64,000 nt of DNA, from the NCBI GenBank assembly GCA_035765635.1, contig DASTWZ010000012.1:36784-100783 (forward strand), written 5' to 3'. The notes below the pieces were generated by a model, which was not told where the DNA came from, made no database searches, and was given only the letters and a program-made list of their open reading frames with translations. This document shows, piece by piece, positions 43,884-55,100 of this stretch (within the stretch, counting starts at the first letter, position 1; every line of letters begins with the position of its first letter). This stretch comes from EW11 sp035765635. Lineage in GTDB: Bacteria; Verrucomicrobiota; Verrucomicrobiia; Opitutales; Opitutaceae. The position numbers and the translations under genes are program-made.

Positions 43884-46800
43884 TCGCTTTTTCGCAGCAG
43901 CCACACGCCTTCCGCCGGAGCTTTGGCATGGCGGGTCACGGTACCGTCCGGCCAGCGCACGCTCGCCGCCACGATGGTTTCTCCCGGGGGAACAGCGGCA
44001 AAAACGACCGGACTCGACTGGCTCAACCACCCGTCGCCGAGGCCGATTTCCTGCGTCAGCTTGGGAGACGCCGAAAATTCTAACGTGACAGATGAGCCGA
44101 TGCCGTCGGGATTGCCTGCGGCGCCGATCAGTTTGATTTCCAGCCAACGCGATTCATCGGATCGGTTGGAAAGATATTCGGACGCGTCGCCGTGCCTGGT
44201 GAGGAAAAGGCTCGGTTTGTGGTCACCTTCATCAAGCAGGACGAGCGCCTTGGCGTTACCCGGAATTACCACGCCCGAGGTCTTGGGCGGGAGGGCTTCG
44301 AATTTACCTTCACCTTTCCCTTTCAAAAAAGCGCCAACGCCTCCGTCGAAATGCGGCATGGCGCCATCGAAATTCTGCACGGCGCAAACATCCGTGAGCC
44401 CATCGCCGTCGAGATCACCAGCGACGATGCCTTGCATAGGACCTATCTGCGCTTCGCGGGGAAACGCCTCGAAGCGATAGCCTCCGTCAGGCTGACTCAA
44501 GAATACCCCGGAGGCGAAATTGTCGGCCTTGTATAGAGTTGCCGCGGCAAGGTTTTTATCGCCGTAAACATCCGCCAACGTGGCGCGGGCGAAATCGTTA
44601 TTGTTCGGATAACGACGAAGCACGGACGGAAGTTTGGTGCTGATATCGGCGCGACTCCGCAGAGGGAAAAGTTGCCCGCCGTCGTACACCGCTTCCGCGA
44701 GGGTCCGCGTTCCTTTTCCCGAAAAGTCTCCGGAATAAAGCAGCGCGGGATGTTGCGGACTTGCGCGGTAGGTTGTGTTCAACCCGAGATTCCCCACGGC
44801 AAAATCGGGTCGGCCATCGCGATTGAAATCAGCGCAGGCCAGCCCGTTCCACCACCCGCGCCCGCCGGTGGAAAAGCCGGCTTTCTCGGTTTGATCGGAG
44901 AACGCCCCAGCTCCGTCGTTATGGAAATATCTAACGTAGTCCCATTCGACCGCGACGATCAGGTCCGAGCGACCATCGCCATCGACGTCGCGAAAAAGCG
45001 CGCTCTTGACGAGGCCGATTTGACCAAGCCCGGCGGACTGGGCCGTGATGTCGGTATAATGACCATGATCATTGCGAAGCAGAGCGCTTTGCGGGGTGTC
45101 GGGATAGCGGCCGGGGATGGAGCGGGCACCGAGAAACAAGTCCAGGTCGCCATCGCCATCGATATCCGCGGCGCAGGCCGCGCCGACGTTTATAGATAGT
45201 TCTGGCAGGGCGTCTGTTGCGGTAAAGGCGCCGTGGCCGTCGTTCGAATATAGAACGGGACGAAATCCGGCGGGCCACTCGAGCGTCCGCGCGCTCGATT
45301 TGGTGACGAGTAAATCGCGCGTGCCGTTGCCATCGACATCCATGAACAACGCCGGGCCATCTTCGACCTTTGTTGGGGTGATGCCTCCGACTGCGTGTTC
45401 GATAAAATGTCCGTTTGCCCAACGAAGCATTCGCGCGGGCGATCCTGTCGTCGCTGCGAGGTAAATGTCGTCGTGGCCGTCTCCGTCCACATCCGCGACG
45501 GCAATTCCCGGCCCTCGCCGATCTGTGCGGAAAGGAATAAAGGCTTGTTCTCTGTCTGGGATAGCGAGGTCGGATTGATCTTTTACCTCGAGGCCGACCT
45601 CGGCGCCGCGAGCTTGGAATATTGAAACATTCAATGAGGCCGGCTGCCCTGAATCCTGATTATTTTCGGTTATTGTATACGCGTTGTCCGCGGGTAGATC
45701 GCTAAAGCGCTGCACAATTCCGGATGGCCACTCGACCGTCAGGGACGTGATATTTGTCTCGAGACCTAAGCCGAAATGGGCCACCAATTCACTTCCCGAC
45801 GCGTAGCCTCGCGCGGCAATGAGCGTGCGCGACTGAGTACCAGCGCGCGTTTCCAGGCGGACGACGGCTCCAACGCCGAAGCGATTCGAGCGCGTCCCGT
45901 GAAGACGAATCTGGGCGCGGTGACTTCCGGTCGTGTTATTCTGAAACACGCTCAGCCCGCCATTGTAGTTGATATAGGCGAGATCGAGATCGCCGTCATT
46001 GTCGAAGTCCGCCGTCGCCGCGCCGAAGCTCACGCCGCGCTCGCCTAGCCCCCAAAGTTCGGTCACCGGCTGGAAGGAGGTGCCGTGGATATTCTTATAG
46101 GCGAGGTTCTCTTCATCCAAGGCAGGCGACTTCTTTATTACATTGATGCGCTCCTGGTCGGACAACGCGCGCATCATGCGGGAAAGGAGATCGGCATTAT
46201 TGGCCTCGCGCACCATGCCGTTCGTCACGTGCAGATCGATCCAGCCGTCATTGTCGAAATCTTCGAATCGCACAGACCAGGTCCAATCGGTTGCCTCCAG
46301 CCCCGCCCAACACGCCGCTTCGCCAAACACTCCTGCGCCTGTATTGAGCAGCAGAGCATTGCGCATGTATTGGGGAGCGGTTCGGGCGTTCGCGCCAGTT
46401 CTGAGCATATCATCACGCGACGCCGCAAGGCCCCGGCGATCTTTCTCTCGGGTCGTAGTCGCCATGTCTGCGATCAATAAATCGATATGCCCATCGTTAT
46501 TGATATCGCCCGCGTCGGCTCCCATGGAAGAGTAGGGCGTGTGGGGCACGACCTCGTTCAAAACATTGGTGAAGGTTCCGTCCTTGTTATTGCGATAAAG
46601 ATAGTCCGGCCCGGAAAAATCATTGCATATATAGATGTCGGGCCAGCCGTCTTCGTTGTAGTCGAACCATGTCGCGGCATGGCCGAAGGTCGTTGCTTTG
46701 ATCCCAGCAGAACCAGTGACGTCGACGAAGCGGCCTTGCCCGGTGTTTCTGAATAGCCGATTGGGCCGGCCTCCGCGTTCCGTGCCATCGATCTGATTCG

Positions 46801-47446
46801 TAACGACATATGCGTCGAGCCATCCATCGCGGTCGAAGTCCGCGAAGCCCGCCATCACGCTTCCGTCCACGAGATTCAACCCTCGTTCGGCGCCCTCTTC
46901 CTTAAAGGTACCATTGCGCTGGTTTATATAGAGCAGATTGGGCGCGTTGTTGCGGCAAATGTAGAGATCGAGAAAACCGTCATTGTCGACATCGGCGAAC
47001 ACAGCTCCCTGGCGCCAGACGGGCGGTTCGCTTTTGGAAACCGCATTCTTCATCCAGCTCAAAAGAGATCTTTCTTCCGAAAGGCCGGCTTTCTCGGTCA
47101 CATCCTCGAAGCGCCAATTTCCTAGATTTTTGAACAGCCGCCCTGGCTTCGTTTTGGTGCTGACATAAAGATCGACTTTGCCATCGCCATCGAAGTCGCC
47201 CGCCGCGACGCCGGATCCCATCCCGCCGCCCATAAACGCACGATAACGATTGCCCCACATTTCTGGATCATCGTACGCGTTCTCGACGACGAGACCGGTG
47301 GCTGCGGCGGAGAGTTTGGAGAAGAGCGCCTTTCCCGACGGTGGTGAAGGCGCGGCGAAGGCCGATTTTTGAAGAGCCTCTTCGCCGCGAGCGCTTGCGA
47401 GGACGACGAGGCAGGCGACGAGGGGTTGAAAGCGGGAAAAAGTCAC
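43880..47446 (-). CDS. Giant secreted FG-GAP/ASPIC (CRTAC1-type) repeat protein
   Basis: The protein (1188 residues from a GTG start) begins with a signal peptide (FSRFQPLVACLVVLASARG). Thirteen Ca-binding-like FG-GAP repeats of the form DxDxDGxxD can be counted, such as GDFDGDGKVDL and ADIDGDGDLDL. They fold as two propeller blocks, each followed by an ASPIC/UnbV domain (WPSGIVQRF and WPDGTVTRH). Two full FG-GAP plus ASPIC cassettes in one chain are unusual. Adhesion, sugar binding or cell-surface roles are known for such repeats, but there is no direct evidence here. The start is uncertain: the signal sequence has GTG at 47446, and the frame is open 99 codons further upstream. It is coupled to the GT-C-like gene. 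Confidence 0.8.
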   Translation of the reverse strand: MTFSRFQPLVACLVVLASARGEEALQKSAFAAPSPPSGKALFSKLSAAATGLVVENAYDDPEMWGNRYRAFMGGGMGSGVAAGDFDGDGKVDLYVSTKTKPGRLFKNLGNWRFEDVTEKAGLSEERSLLSWMKNAVSKSEPPVWRQGAVFADVDNDGFLDLYICRNNAPNLLYINQRNGTFKEEGAERGLNLVDGSVMAGFADFDRDGWLDAYVVTNQIDGTERGGRPNRLFRNTGQGRFVDVTGSAGIKATTFGHAATWFDYNEDGWPDIYICNDFSGPDYLYRNNKDGTFTNVLNEVVPHTPYSSMGADAGDINNDGHIDLLIADMATTTREKDRRGLAASRDDMLRTGANARTAPQYMRNALLLNTGAGVFGEAACWAGLEATDWTWSVRFEDFDNDGWIDLHVTNGMVREANNADLLSRMMRALSDQERINVIKKSPALDEENLAYKNIHGTSFQPVTELWGLGERGVSFGAATADFDNDGDLDLAYINYNGGLSVFQNNTTGSHRAQIRLHGTRSNRFGVGAVVRLETRAGTQSRTLIAARGYASGSELVAHFGLGLETNITSLTVEWPSGIVQRFSDLPADNAYTITENNQDSGQPASLNVSIFQARGAEVGLEVKDQSDLAIPDREQAFIPFRTDRRGPGIAVADVDGDGHDDIYLAATTGSPARMLRWANGHFIEHAVGGITPTKVEDGPALFMDVDGNGTRDLLVTKSSARTLEWPAGFRPVLYSNDGHGAFTATDALPELSINVGAACAADIDGDGDLDLFLGARSIPGRYPDTPQSALLRNDHGHYTDITAQSAGLGQIGLVKSALFRDVDGDGRSDLIVAVEWDYVRYFHNDGAGAFSDQTEKAGFSTGGRGWWNGLACADFNRDGRPDFAVGNLGLNTTYRASPQHPALLYSGDFSGKGTRTLAEAVYDGGQLFPLRSRADISTKLPSVLRRYPNNNDFARATLADVYGDKNLAAATLYKADNFASGVFLSQPDGGYRFEAFPREAQIGPMQGIVAGDLDGDGLTDVCAVQNFDGAMPHFDGGVGAFLKGKGEGKFEALPPKTSGVVIPGNAKALVLLDEGDHKPSLFLTRHGDASEYLSNRSDESRWLEIKLIGAAGNPDGIGSSVTLEFSASPKLTQEIGLGDGWLSQSSPVVFAAVPPGETIVAASVRWPDGTVTRHAKAPAEGVWLLRKSE

Positions 47447-47786
47447 GTCGGGTAAGCCGCCGCGATACCTGGGATAATATATGATTTGGGCAATCGACCA
47501 GTGGGAATAGTGACGACTATGTCCGGAGTCAGAGGTTTGAGCAGGCTCTTGGGAACCGTGTCGAAAAAACGCGTGCGAGAATGTCGCAAACCGCCCGTAG
47601 ACCCTGGCGGAGGCTGTTGATATTCTCAGCGGGTACGGAGGCTCAATCGGATGCCTCCTACCAGTAATATAATATTCGATACCCCCAAAGTCCCGGACCC
47701 AGCGTCTTGGTTTTCCCGAACGATGCCGCCTCTGCTGCTGCATCGTTTACGACCTGCGCGGACGTCTGGGACGCAAACCACACCTG
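47447..47786. other. Divergent promoter region between the FG-GAP gene and the large TonB receptor
   Basis: I see no gene in these 340 bases. It holds AT-rich patches (TATATGATTTGGG near 47475-47490 and TAATATAATATTCG near 47666-47680) that could carry -10 boxes for both directions, but no clear operator or hairpin. An open frame here on the minus strand is Arg-rich and was dismissed. Confidence 0.5.
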
Positions 47787-50700
47787 ATGACACCGCGTAA
47801 ATATAGAACTGCACGAAGAACCGCCAGAGCATGGCTCACGGCTGTGCTGGCTACGACGACGGCGATCGCCCAGACGCGCTCGCCAGGCTCACCGGAGAAG
47901 GAAGACGATTTGATCGTCCTTACTCCGTTCGAAGTCTCCGCCAGCTCGAATGAGAATGGCTATGCCACAGCGGCCACTCTGGCCGGCAATCGCCTCAATA
48001 CTGAACTTAAAGATCTGGGTAGTTCGATCTCGATCTACAACAGCCAGTTTTTGAAGGACATTGGTGCGACCGACAACCAAAGCCTGCTTCAATATACTTT
48101 GGGCACGGAAGTTGGCGGATTGAAAGGTAACTACTCGGGTTCGGGCGGCGGTACATCGCCCAATACCGATACCTATCTCAGCCCAGAATCCACCAATCGG
48201 GTCCGCGGGCTCGTTTCGGCGGATAATACACGTGACCTTTATCTATCGAGCATTCCGTGGGACGGATATAATATCGACGCGGTCGATCTTCAACGCGGTC
48301 CCAATGCCATCCTGTTCGGTCAAGGCAGCCCGGGCGGCGTGATCAACACCCGCACCAAGCAGGCAACTTATCGAAATCTCGGAGAGGTTTCGGTCCGCGT
48401 CGATCAATACGGGAGCGTTCGCGGTACGGTCGATCTGAATCGCGTGATCCTGAAAGACGAACTTTCGGTTCGTTTCGATGCCGTGCAAAACGCGTCGAAG
48501 TTCCGCCAGGATCCGGCCTTCGAGCACTTTCATCGCGAATACCTCGCTTTGCGCTGGGAGCCGAAGTTTTTGAAGATCGGTGGAGCTCGCACGATTATCA
48601 AAGTCGATGGTGAAATCGGCCACAGCACGAGCAATCGCCCGCGCAATATGCCGCCGGGTGATCACATCACGCCTTGGTTCACGGCTCTCAATCAGAAACT
48701 ATATAATCCTGCCTGGGCGAATGACGGGAATCTCACGATTCCGGGGCGAGGTGATGCGGCCAAGACCGACATAAACAGCAATCCTAACCCGAATTATGAG
48801 CCATGGATTGGCGCCACCAACTTCGGAAACAACTACTACGGAGGCCCGGAATTGTTCTTCCTGCCGGGGTCGACCAGTCCGGTTGTCTCGTTGGTGCTGA
48901 ATCCGAATGCCTATCGTGGAATCGATTCCAAGGGCGTTCGCGATGGTACGATCGGAGGACTTCCTCCCGCTCAACCGCACGGCATCGCCGGTTATCGTGA
49001 TTGGGCGGTCGCGACAAATCAGCCGTTCTCGACGCTTGCGAAGAACACCTATATCACCGATCCGAGCATCTTCGATTTCTATAACAATCTGATCGATGGT
49101 GACATCAAGCGCGAGTGGAGCCATTTCCGCGCGCACGATGCGTCGCTTAGCCAGACGTTCTTTCATGATACGATGGGCTTCGACCTTGGTTATCATGACG
49201 AAAGCTACACGGGCGGAAGCTATTCACCGTTGTTGGGTGATGGCGGCAGCATCTTCATCGACTATAATACGGTGTGGCCAGACGGCACCAACACGCCGGA
49301 AACAGGTTGGTATACTGATGGCACCGCGAATCCAGGGGCGGGACGGCCCTTCGTTCAGCTCGGTAACGGCAGAGGCGAAACCACCACCGATCGCACGAGC
49401 GTCCGTTTCACTGCGTTCGTCAGCCACGAATTCGACAGGAACAATAAGAAGAATTGGATTCTTCGATTCTTGGGCAAGCAGACCCTGACGGGCCTGGCCT
49501 CGCGCGACACGTATAAATCCTACTCCCACAACTGGGCTGATTACGGCGTCGTCGGCGACTATTATACAAACGACATGTTCGACGCGGTCAAAGCGGCCAA
49601 TGGACGCTTCTGGCCGGACTTTAATCCAATACGCACGGTTTATCTCGGCGACAGTCTTGTTGGAAAGAAGCTGGGCCAGGATCTGGGTATTCATTCTCCC
49701 GGATCCGATCCAAGCCTCGGTGACACGATTACGCTGCGCTATTTCGATTCGCACTGGAACGCGCCAAATGTCGATCCATCCGCGCCATGGTATAATCAAG
49801 TCACGGCCGGCTCCGCCGGCGGTCCGGCGCTTTCCACGCAGTCGGAGAATCCTGCGAACTACGTAGGCTGGGTCACCAAACAAGTTCCGCTGTTGCGGGC
49901 CAATACACAGGCAAACCAAGACCTGTTGACGAGCCGCAGGAATTGGGATGATCGCGCGAACAATGCGCTCGCCCTGGTCTGGCAGGGCAAATTCTGGGAT
50001 AATTCCATCGTCGCCACGGCAGGCGCTCGCCGGGACAAGGTGAGCCAGGTGTTGACGGTTTGGGACGCGCAAAACTCCTCCGATCGGGCGAGCAGCGATC
50101 CTACGCTTGTTATTCCTCAAGTGTCCACGACCGGACCGTTCAGCAAGAACTCCACCAGCTGGGGAGTGGTGGCTCACTTCAATAATATGCCGCTGCTCTC
50201 TCGGTTGATGAAACATCTGCCGTTGGAAATCAGCGCTTCGTATAATCGCTCGGAAAACTTCCAGACCGGTCAGGTCTATCACGACTATTTCGGCCAGCCA
50301 CTGCCGTTGCCGAAGGGCAGCACGAAAGACATGGGGCTGATCTTCGAAACGAAGGATAGTCGATACTCGCTGAGAATTAATAAATTCGAATCGAGCGTGC
50401 AGAACGATGTCTCGACGGGTCTCCAATTCTGGAATTACGGCAACAACGTCGGCATCTACGCGCAGGCGTATTCACAGATAAAATACAACTACGAGGTGCG
50501 CAGCAATCCGAGCAGCCCGCGTCATGGCGACGGCATCATCAGCGATCTGCCGGTCCCGACCAACTCGAACCCGAATATGAAGTGGACCTTCGACTACCAG
50601 CCGACTGCCGGTCAGACGTTGGAGCAGGCTCAGCAGCAGGAAATCGCCGTGATCAACGCTTGGGACCAGTGGTTGAAGGAAATGGACCCGCTGCCGATCG

Positions 50701-51464
50701 TCATGGGCAAAGCGTGGGGCTTCGATTGGGCTAATGATCTCACGGAATCGGGCCTCGCTGACTTCCGATTCACGCAAGATCTGTTGGCCAAGGGTCACGA
50801 AATCGAGCTGAACGCTCAGATCACCGACAGCTGGCGCCTGACCGTAAACGCGTCACGCATCAAATCCTTCGTCTCGAATATAGGGCAGACTCCTGCGCCC
50901 GGCGGCAAGATGACGGTTATGGATTACATGCTGGATTTTGATCGCCGCATGAACGAGACCGCCATGGGTGACCTCCGCATCTGGGGTGGTGGCGCGGGCG
51001 GAACGACTGCTCGACAAAATTGGGACGGGTACGCCGACGGCGACTTGAAGGCCCGCTTGGCTGAGCAGGGCACGGTGGTGCCGGAAAATCGCCTCTGGCA
51101 TGTGAACGTCGTGTCGAATTACGACTTCAAGCATGGCATGCTGACGGGCTGGAGCATCGGTGGCGCGGCCCGCTATCAGTCATCGTCTATCCTGGCTTAC
51201 AAACCGATTCAGAATTCGAACTATATTAGTTATGATCTCGGTTCTCCGTATCGCGACAGCGCGGAGATCAACTTCGATGCCTGGGTCGGCTACAGCCGAA
51301 AACTGTTCAACAACAAGGTGCTCTGGCGCGCCCAACTCAATATTCAGAATATTGGCGTCGGGAACGAACTGGTGCCTGTCACGGTTCAGCCGGACGGCAC
51401 CCCGGCAGCGTATAGAATACGTCCGCCACAGGAGCTGTTTCTCACGAACACGTTCTCGTTCTAA
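47787..51464 (+). CDS. Large TonB-dependent receptor (oligosaccharide-importer type)
   Basis: The 1225-residue outer-membrane protein has a short signal peptide region (RAWLTAVLATTTAIAQ). The plug domain begins VLTPFEVSASSNENGYATAATLAGNR, the pattern of verrucomicrobial TonB receptors, with DLQRGPNAILFGQGSPGGVIN. A very large barrel ends in ELFLTNTFSF. It probably imports polysaccharide fragments. Its size (over 1200 residues) fits a sugar-type receptor rather than a siderophore receptor. No SusD-like lipoprotein lies beside it. Next is a two-component system whose sensor has the propeller plus Y_Y_Y layout used for polysaccharide sensing; the GH43 genes follow a few kb later. It converges with the response regulator at a shared hairpin. 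Confidence 0.88.
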   Translation: MTPRKYRTARRTARAWLTAVLATTTAIAQTRSPGSPEKEDDLIVLTPFEVSASSNENGYATAATLAGNRLNTELKDLGSSISIYNSQFLKDIGATDNQSLLQYTLGTEVGGLKGNYSGSGGGTSPNTDTYLSPESTNRVRGLVSADNTRDLYLSSIPWDGYNIDAVDLQRGPNAILFGQGSPGGVINTRTKQATYRNLGEVSVRVDQYGSVRGTVDLNRVILKDELSVRFDAVQNASKFRQDPAFEHFHREYLALRWEPKFLKIGGARTIIKVDGEIGHSTSNRPRNMPPGDHITPWFTALNQKLYNPAWANDGNLTIPGRGDAAKTDINSNPNPNYEPWIGATNFGNNYYGGPELFFLPGSTSPVVSLVLNPNAYRGIDSKGVRDGTIGGLPPAQPHGIAGYRDWAVATNQPFSTLAKNTYITDPSIFDFYNNLIDGDIKREWSHFRAHDASLSQTFFHDTMGFDLGYHDESYTGGSYSPLLGDGGSIFIDYNTVWPDGTNTPETGWYTDGTANPGAGRPFVQLGNGRGETTTDRTSVRFTAFVSHEFDRNNKKNWILRFLGKQTLTGLASRDTYKSYSHNWADYGVVGDYYTNDMFDAVKAANGRFWPDFNPIRTVYLGDSLVGKKLGQDLGIHSPGSDPSLGDTITLRYFDSHWNAPNVDPSAPWYNQVTAGSAGGPALSTQSENPANYVGWVTKQVPLLRANTQANQDLLTSRRNWDDRANNALALVWQGKFWDNSIVATAGARRDKVSQVLTVWDAQNSSDRASSDPTLVIPQVSTTGPFSKNSTSWGVVAHFNNMPLLSRLMKHLPLEISASYNRSENFQTGQVYHDYFGQPLPLPKGSTKDMGLIFETKDSRYSLRINKFESSVQNDVSTGLQFWNYGNNVGIYAQAYSQIKYNYEVRSNPSSPRHGDGIISDLPVPTNSNPNMKWTFDYQPTAGQTLEQAQQQEIAVINAWDQWLKEMDPLPIVMGKAWGFDWANDLTESGLADFRFTQDLLAKGHEIELNAQITDSWRLTVNASRIKSFVSNIGQTPAPGGKMTVMDYMLDFDRRMNETAMGDLRIWGGGAGGTTARQNWDGYADGDLKARLAEQGTVVPENRLWHVNVVSNYDFKHGMLTGWSIGGAARYQSSSILAYKPIQNSNYISYDLGSPYRDSAEINFDAWVGYSRKLFNNKVLWRAQLNIQNIGVGNELVPVTVQPDGTPAAYRIRPPQELFLTNTFSF

Positions 51465-51501
51465 TTTGGTATCGTAAAGATACTAAATCGGTAAGTCTGC
51501 T

Positions 51502-51534
51502 GAAGCGCCTCCGGTTGGTCACTGGAGGCGCTTC
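51502..51534. terminator. Bidirectional hairpin terminator between receptor and response regulator
   Basis: GAAGCGCCTCC and GGAGGCGCTTC form a perfect 11-base stem with an 11-base loop between two convergent genes. It is flanked by GCT on one side and TTCATT on the other, so the T tract is weak. Its position suggests transcription end in both directions. Confidence 0.65.
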
Positions 51535-51538
51535 TTCA

Positions 51539-52168
51539 TTATTCGATCTCGATGATTCCGCGTTTGACCGCCGCGACCAGCGCTTGCGTGCGATCGGACA
51601 CGCCGAGCTTGCTGAATATATTCGCAATATAAATCTTGATCGTGCCCACGACCAAGCCGAGTTGAGCGGCGATTTCCTTGTTGCTGAGGCCCCTGGCGAG
51701 CAGCTTGAGCACCTCCATTTCCCGAGGAGAAAGCGGCGCGAGCATGCGTTGGCCGATGCGCGACGCGATTTCGGAGGGGATATATTGATCGCCCGCGTAA
51801 ACGACGCGGATGGCATCGAGCAAACGCTCGAGCGCCATCTCTTTTATCACGAAGCCTGAGGCGCCGGCCTTGACTGCCTGATAGAGCTCCTCGCCGTTGG
51901 CGTAGTTGCTATAAACCACCGCCCGAACCGTGCCGAAGGTTTGTTTTAACGTCCTGATCGTCTCCACGCCGTTTAGGCCCTGCATGCGGAGATCGATCAC
52001 CATCACGTCGGGGCGATGCTTCCGAAATGCTTCGATGGCCTCGTTTCCGTCTTCGACATCGGCCACGACTTCCATGTCGAGAGCGTCGCCGATCGCCGTC
52101 ATGAGGCCGATGCGAATTGCCATGTGATCGTCCACCAGCAGGACGCGAATTTTGTGATTTTCAGCCAT
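51539..52168 (-). CDS. NarL/FixJ-type response regulator
   Basis: The 209-residue protein has a receiver domain (about 5-120) with the acidic pair Asp13-Asp14, phospho-acceptor Asp59 (DVMVIDLRMQG) and a Lys in FVIKE. A LuxR-type HTH follows (about 145-205; LSPREMEVLKLLARGLSNKEIAAQLGL and IYIANIFSKLGV). It would bind DNA as a dimer on phosphorylation by the kinase in front. The start MAENHKIRV was chosen because its ATG comes one base after the stop of the kinase gene, an overlap-type coupling; a longer frame would begin inside the kinase gene. Together with the sensor it probably controls the adjacent receptor or the xylan genes. Confidence 0.92.
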   Translation of the reverse strand: MAENHKIRVLLVDDHMAIRIGLMTAIGDALDMEVVADVEDGNEAIEAFRKHRPDVMVIDLRMQGLNGVETIRTLKQTFGTVRAVVYSNYANGEELYQAVKAGASGFVIKEMALERLLDAIRVVYAGDQYIPSEIASRIGQRMLAPLSPREMEVLKLLARGLSNKEIAAQLGLVVGTIKIYIANIFSKLGVSDRTQALVAAVKRGIIEIE

Positions 52169-52169
52169 T

Positions 52170-55100
52170 TTATAAAATGGGTTCGGATAAAGCATCCTGG
52201 GACACCGGCATTTGAATGCGGATCGCGGTGCCTCGGTTTGGAGCGCTGTCGATCGTCAATTTTCCCTGGAGCTTTTTCACACGCGTACGAATTCCGCGGA
52301 GTCCAAGGTGGCCGGTTCTGTTGTGCAGCACTTCATTGGGCGAAAATCCGACGCCGTCGTCGATAATCGTCAGCTCCACGGTCTCGGTTGTATAGTTTAG
52401 ATTGATGTCGATGTGCTGCGCGCTGGCGTGACGGATCGCATTGGTCGTGGCTTCCTGCGCGATGCGGAGCAAGTTGTGGCTCGCGGTGCGGCCGAGAGGG
52501 ATTTCTTTTCCGGAGACCTTCACATTTATCGCGACCAGGTCTGCGTTGATAAAAGTGATGAGATTCTGGAGAGCCGCAGCGAGCTGGGTTTTTTCCAGCA
52601 GCGGAGACTCCATGTCCCAGACGGCGTGCTGCACCTCTTGCCGCGCGTAGGAAATCATATTGCGGACAACATCCAGGCGGTTTCGCAGATTCCCGCTGAA
52701 TTCGTGCTGTTTCAGCGTGGTATCGAGTTGGAGAATGGCGCCGGTGAGACCCTGTTGGACGCTATCGTGAATCTCATTGGCCAAACGGTTTCGTTCGGCC
52801 AGGACGGCGGCATTCCGCGTTTTTTCGCCGAGCTTCGTCATCGCATCCCGCAATTGATGAGTCCGCTCATCGATCACTTTTTCCAGGGCAATATTGCGCT
52901 TTCGTTCGATATAGATCGACCAACGCACCGCGCCGAGAAGGCCTAAAGCCGCGGCGGTGCCGAACAAGACATAAGCCGGCCAGGTGCGATACCACGGCGA
53001 GAGGATATCGAAAGGAATTCTGATCTCTTCCGCCATGGCGCCAGGTCGCTCCAAGATGCGGACATGCAAAGTGTATTCGCCGTCGTGCAGGCCGCGAAAA
53101 TTCAATTGTGACCCAGTGATTGCGGTCCAGTTCTCGTGATCGAGCAGTCGATACTCGTAGTTCGGCGGTCGGCGGTCCGCATAGGTGCCGGAAAAAAAGC
53201 GGAAGCTCAGATTATTGTTTCGATAAGGAAGGCGCAGATTTGCTATTCCGCTGCCGTAGCCGGTCAGCAATTCAGCGCCGCTCGAGTCCTTCAACGACAC
53301 CAGGATGGGCTTGAGATGCTCTGGATTGCGAGGCGGCCAGGTTTTTTCGACATGATAGAGCGAGCGGCTCGCGCAGATCCAAATATCGTTTCCGGGCAAA
53401 ACATATAACTGGGGATAGCGATCGTTGATAAAGTCGAAAGTCGACGTATCGACCTCGAAGCCGGTGCCCTGGGGCGTGAAACGCACGACGCCGTCATCGT
53501 GGGTGGCCCAGATGGTGCCCGACTCGTCTTTCTGCACCCGGGAAATCCATATCGGAGAACGGTTGAGGAGGGCCGCGATCTCGGGAGCGTCGACCCAATC
53601 TCCCTTGGCTTCGTCGAAGAAGCGACGCTGGCCAGGATTTCCCGCGAGCACTGCTATATTATCGATAACGCCAATGTTGACCCACGGGCTGCTGGTCCAA
53701 CTTGTGTTTGGAATAATATCGAGCGCGAGCCGGCCTTCACGGCAGGTCAGACGGCCAAATTGCCCGGCGAGTTCGATCCAGACAGATTTGCCGACGCGGT
53801 GGACCACGGAAGGATAGCTCACGCCGCCGATCCGCGAGATCGTTTCCACCCATTTTCCGTCCTGCCATTCGAGAAATCCAATATTTCGGCGTCCAATCGC
53901 GTAACAGTGACTGTCATCGTACATCACCAAGTGCGCGAGATCCGTGACACGCGTGACGAACCGCAGCGTGCCGTCGTCTGCGACCGAATAGACGTCGTCG
54001 GGCCCGCCGACCAACATGTGCGGACCGGATGCGGCGACCGCCCACACGCCGTGCTCGGGCTGTTGTGGATAAAGTTCGAAGTGGCTCGGAGCGCCGGGCG
54101 AACCTTGGACCGCGACGTATAAGTTTCCTTCGGAGACGACGTAAATGTTGCCCCGCCACTGTTCGACGACGGGCCACCCGACCGTCAGGCCCAGCGGTTG
54201 CCCAAAGGCGGTGAGGGAACTGCTATATAAAACTTTTTCGATGCCATTTTCCGTCGCCACCCAGAGCACTCCCGGTTCCCGATTGGCCAGGGCGGTGATG
54301 CGCTTGAACTCGGAGGTGTCGAGCGTCAGCAGCAGTTCGCCTTTGGCGGAAAATAAATAGAGACCTGCTCCGGTTCTTGCCAGGGCGATACTGCCGTCGG
54401 TCAAACGTTGGATCGCGGAAATGGACCCGGTGAGATGATAATGAGCCTGCGGTTCCCATGGCGTCGTTCGCTGCCCATCGAAAACCACAAAATCCCCGTC
54501 GAGCAGCGCCAGCAGAGCGTGTTGCGAGTCGAGGAGCGCGGCTTGCGTAACGACATTATGATCCAATTCCGTCGGCGGGGCCTCTTCCATGAGGCCCTTG
54601 TCGATGTTTATATAGCAAAGCTTACGATCGAAGGCGGAAATATAGATGCGGTTGCCAAGTTGAAACCCGCGGGCGATGCGCGGATGATCATAATATTGCG
54701 CCGCTTTGCGCCGAGTGTCCCAAAAGACAGCGCCGTTCGAACCAACGAAATATATTCCCTCCTCCGTGGAAAAAATCTGATCGAAGGTCGCTGATCGCAC
54801 CCAGTCGGGTGGATTATCTGGAACCAGCGGGACGGCATGTAGCAATCCGTCTGAACGAAGTTCCGCAAGTCCCCAGGAGGCGCGACCGCCGTAATACATG
54901 CGACCGTCGGCTCCATTGACGACATTCAACATCGCGATCCGGTCGGTTTCCCTGCCCGAAATATTGAGCCACGAGGTATCATTCAAAACGGCGTAAACGC
55001 CATCGTGAATTACCGCCACCCGGCCGAAGCGATCGAAGTCGAGCAGAGCGCCGCGCGGCACAAACCCGATATCTTCCAATGAATAAGATCGGCGAAACGG

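Noticed and set aside
49224..50426. A 400-codon open frame on the minus strand opposite the large TonB receptor
   Set aside because: It mirrors the codon pattern of the receptor gene, is rich in Arg and Ile, and contains no known motif.
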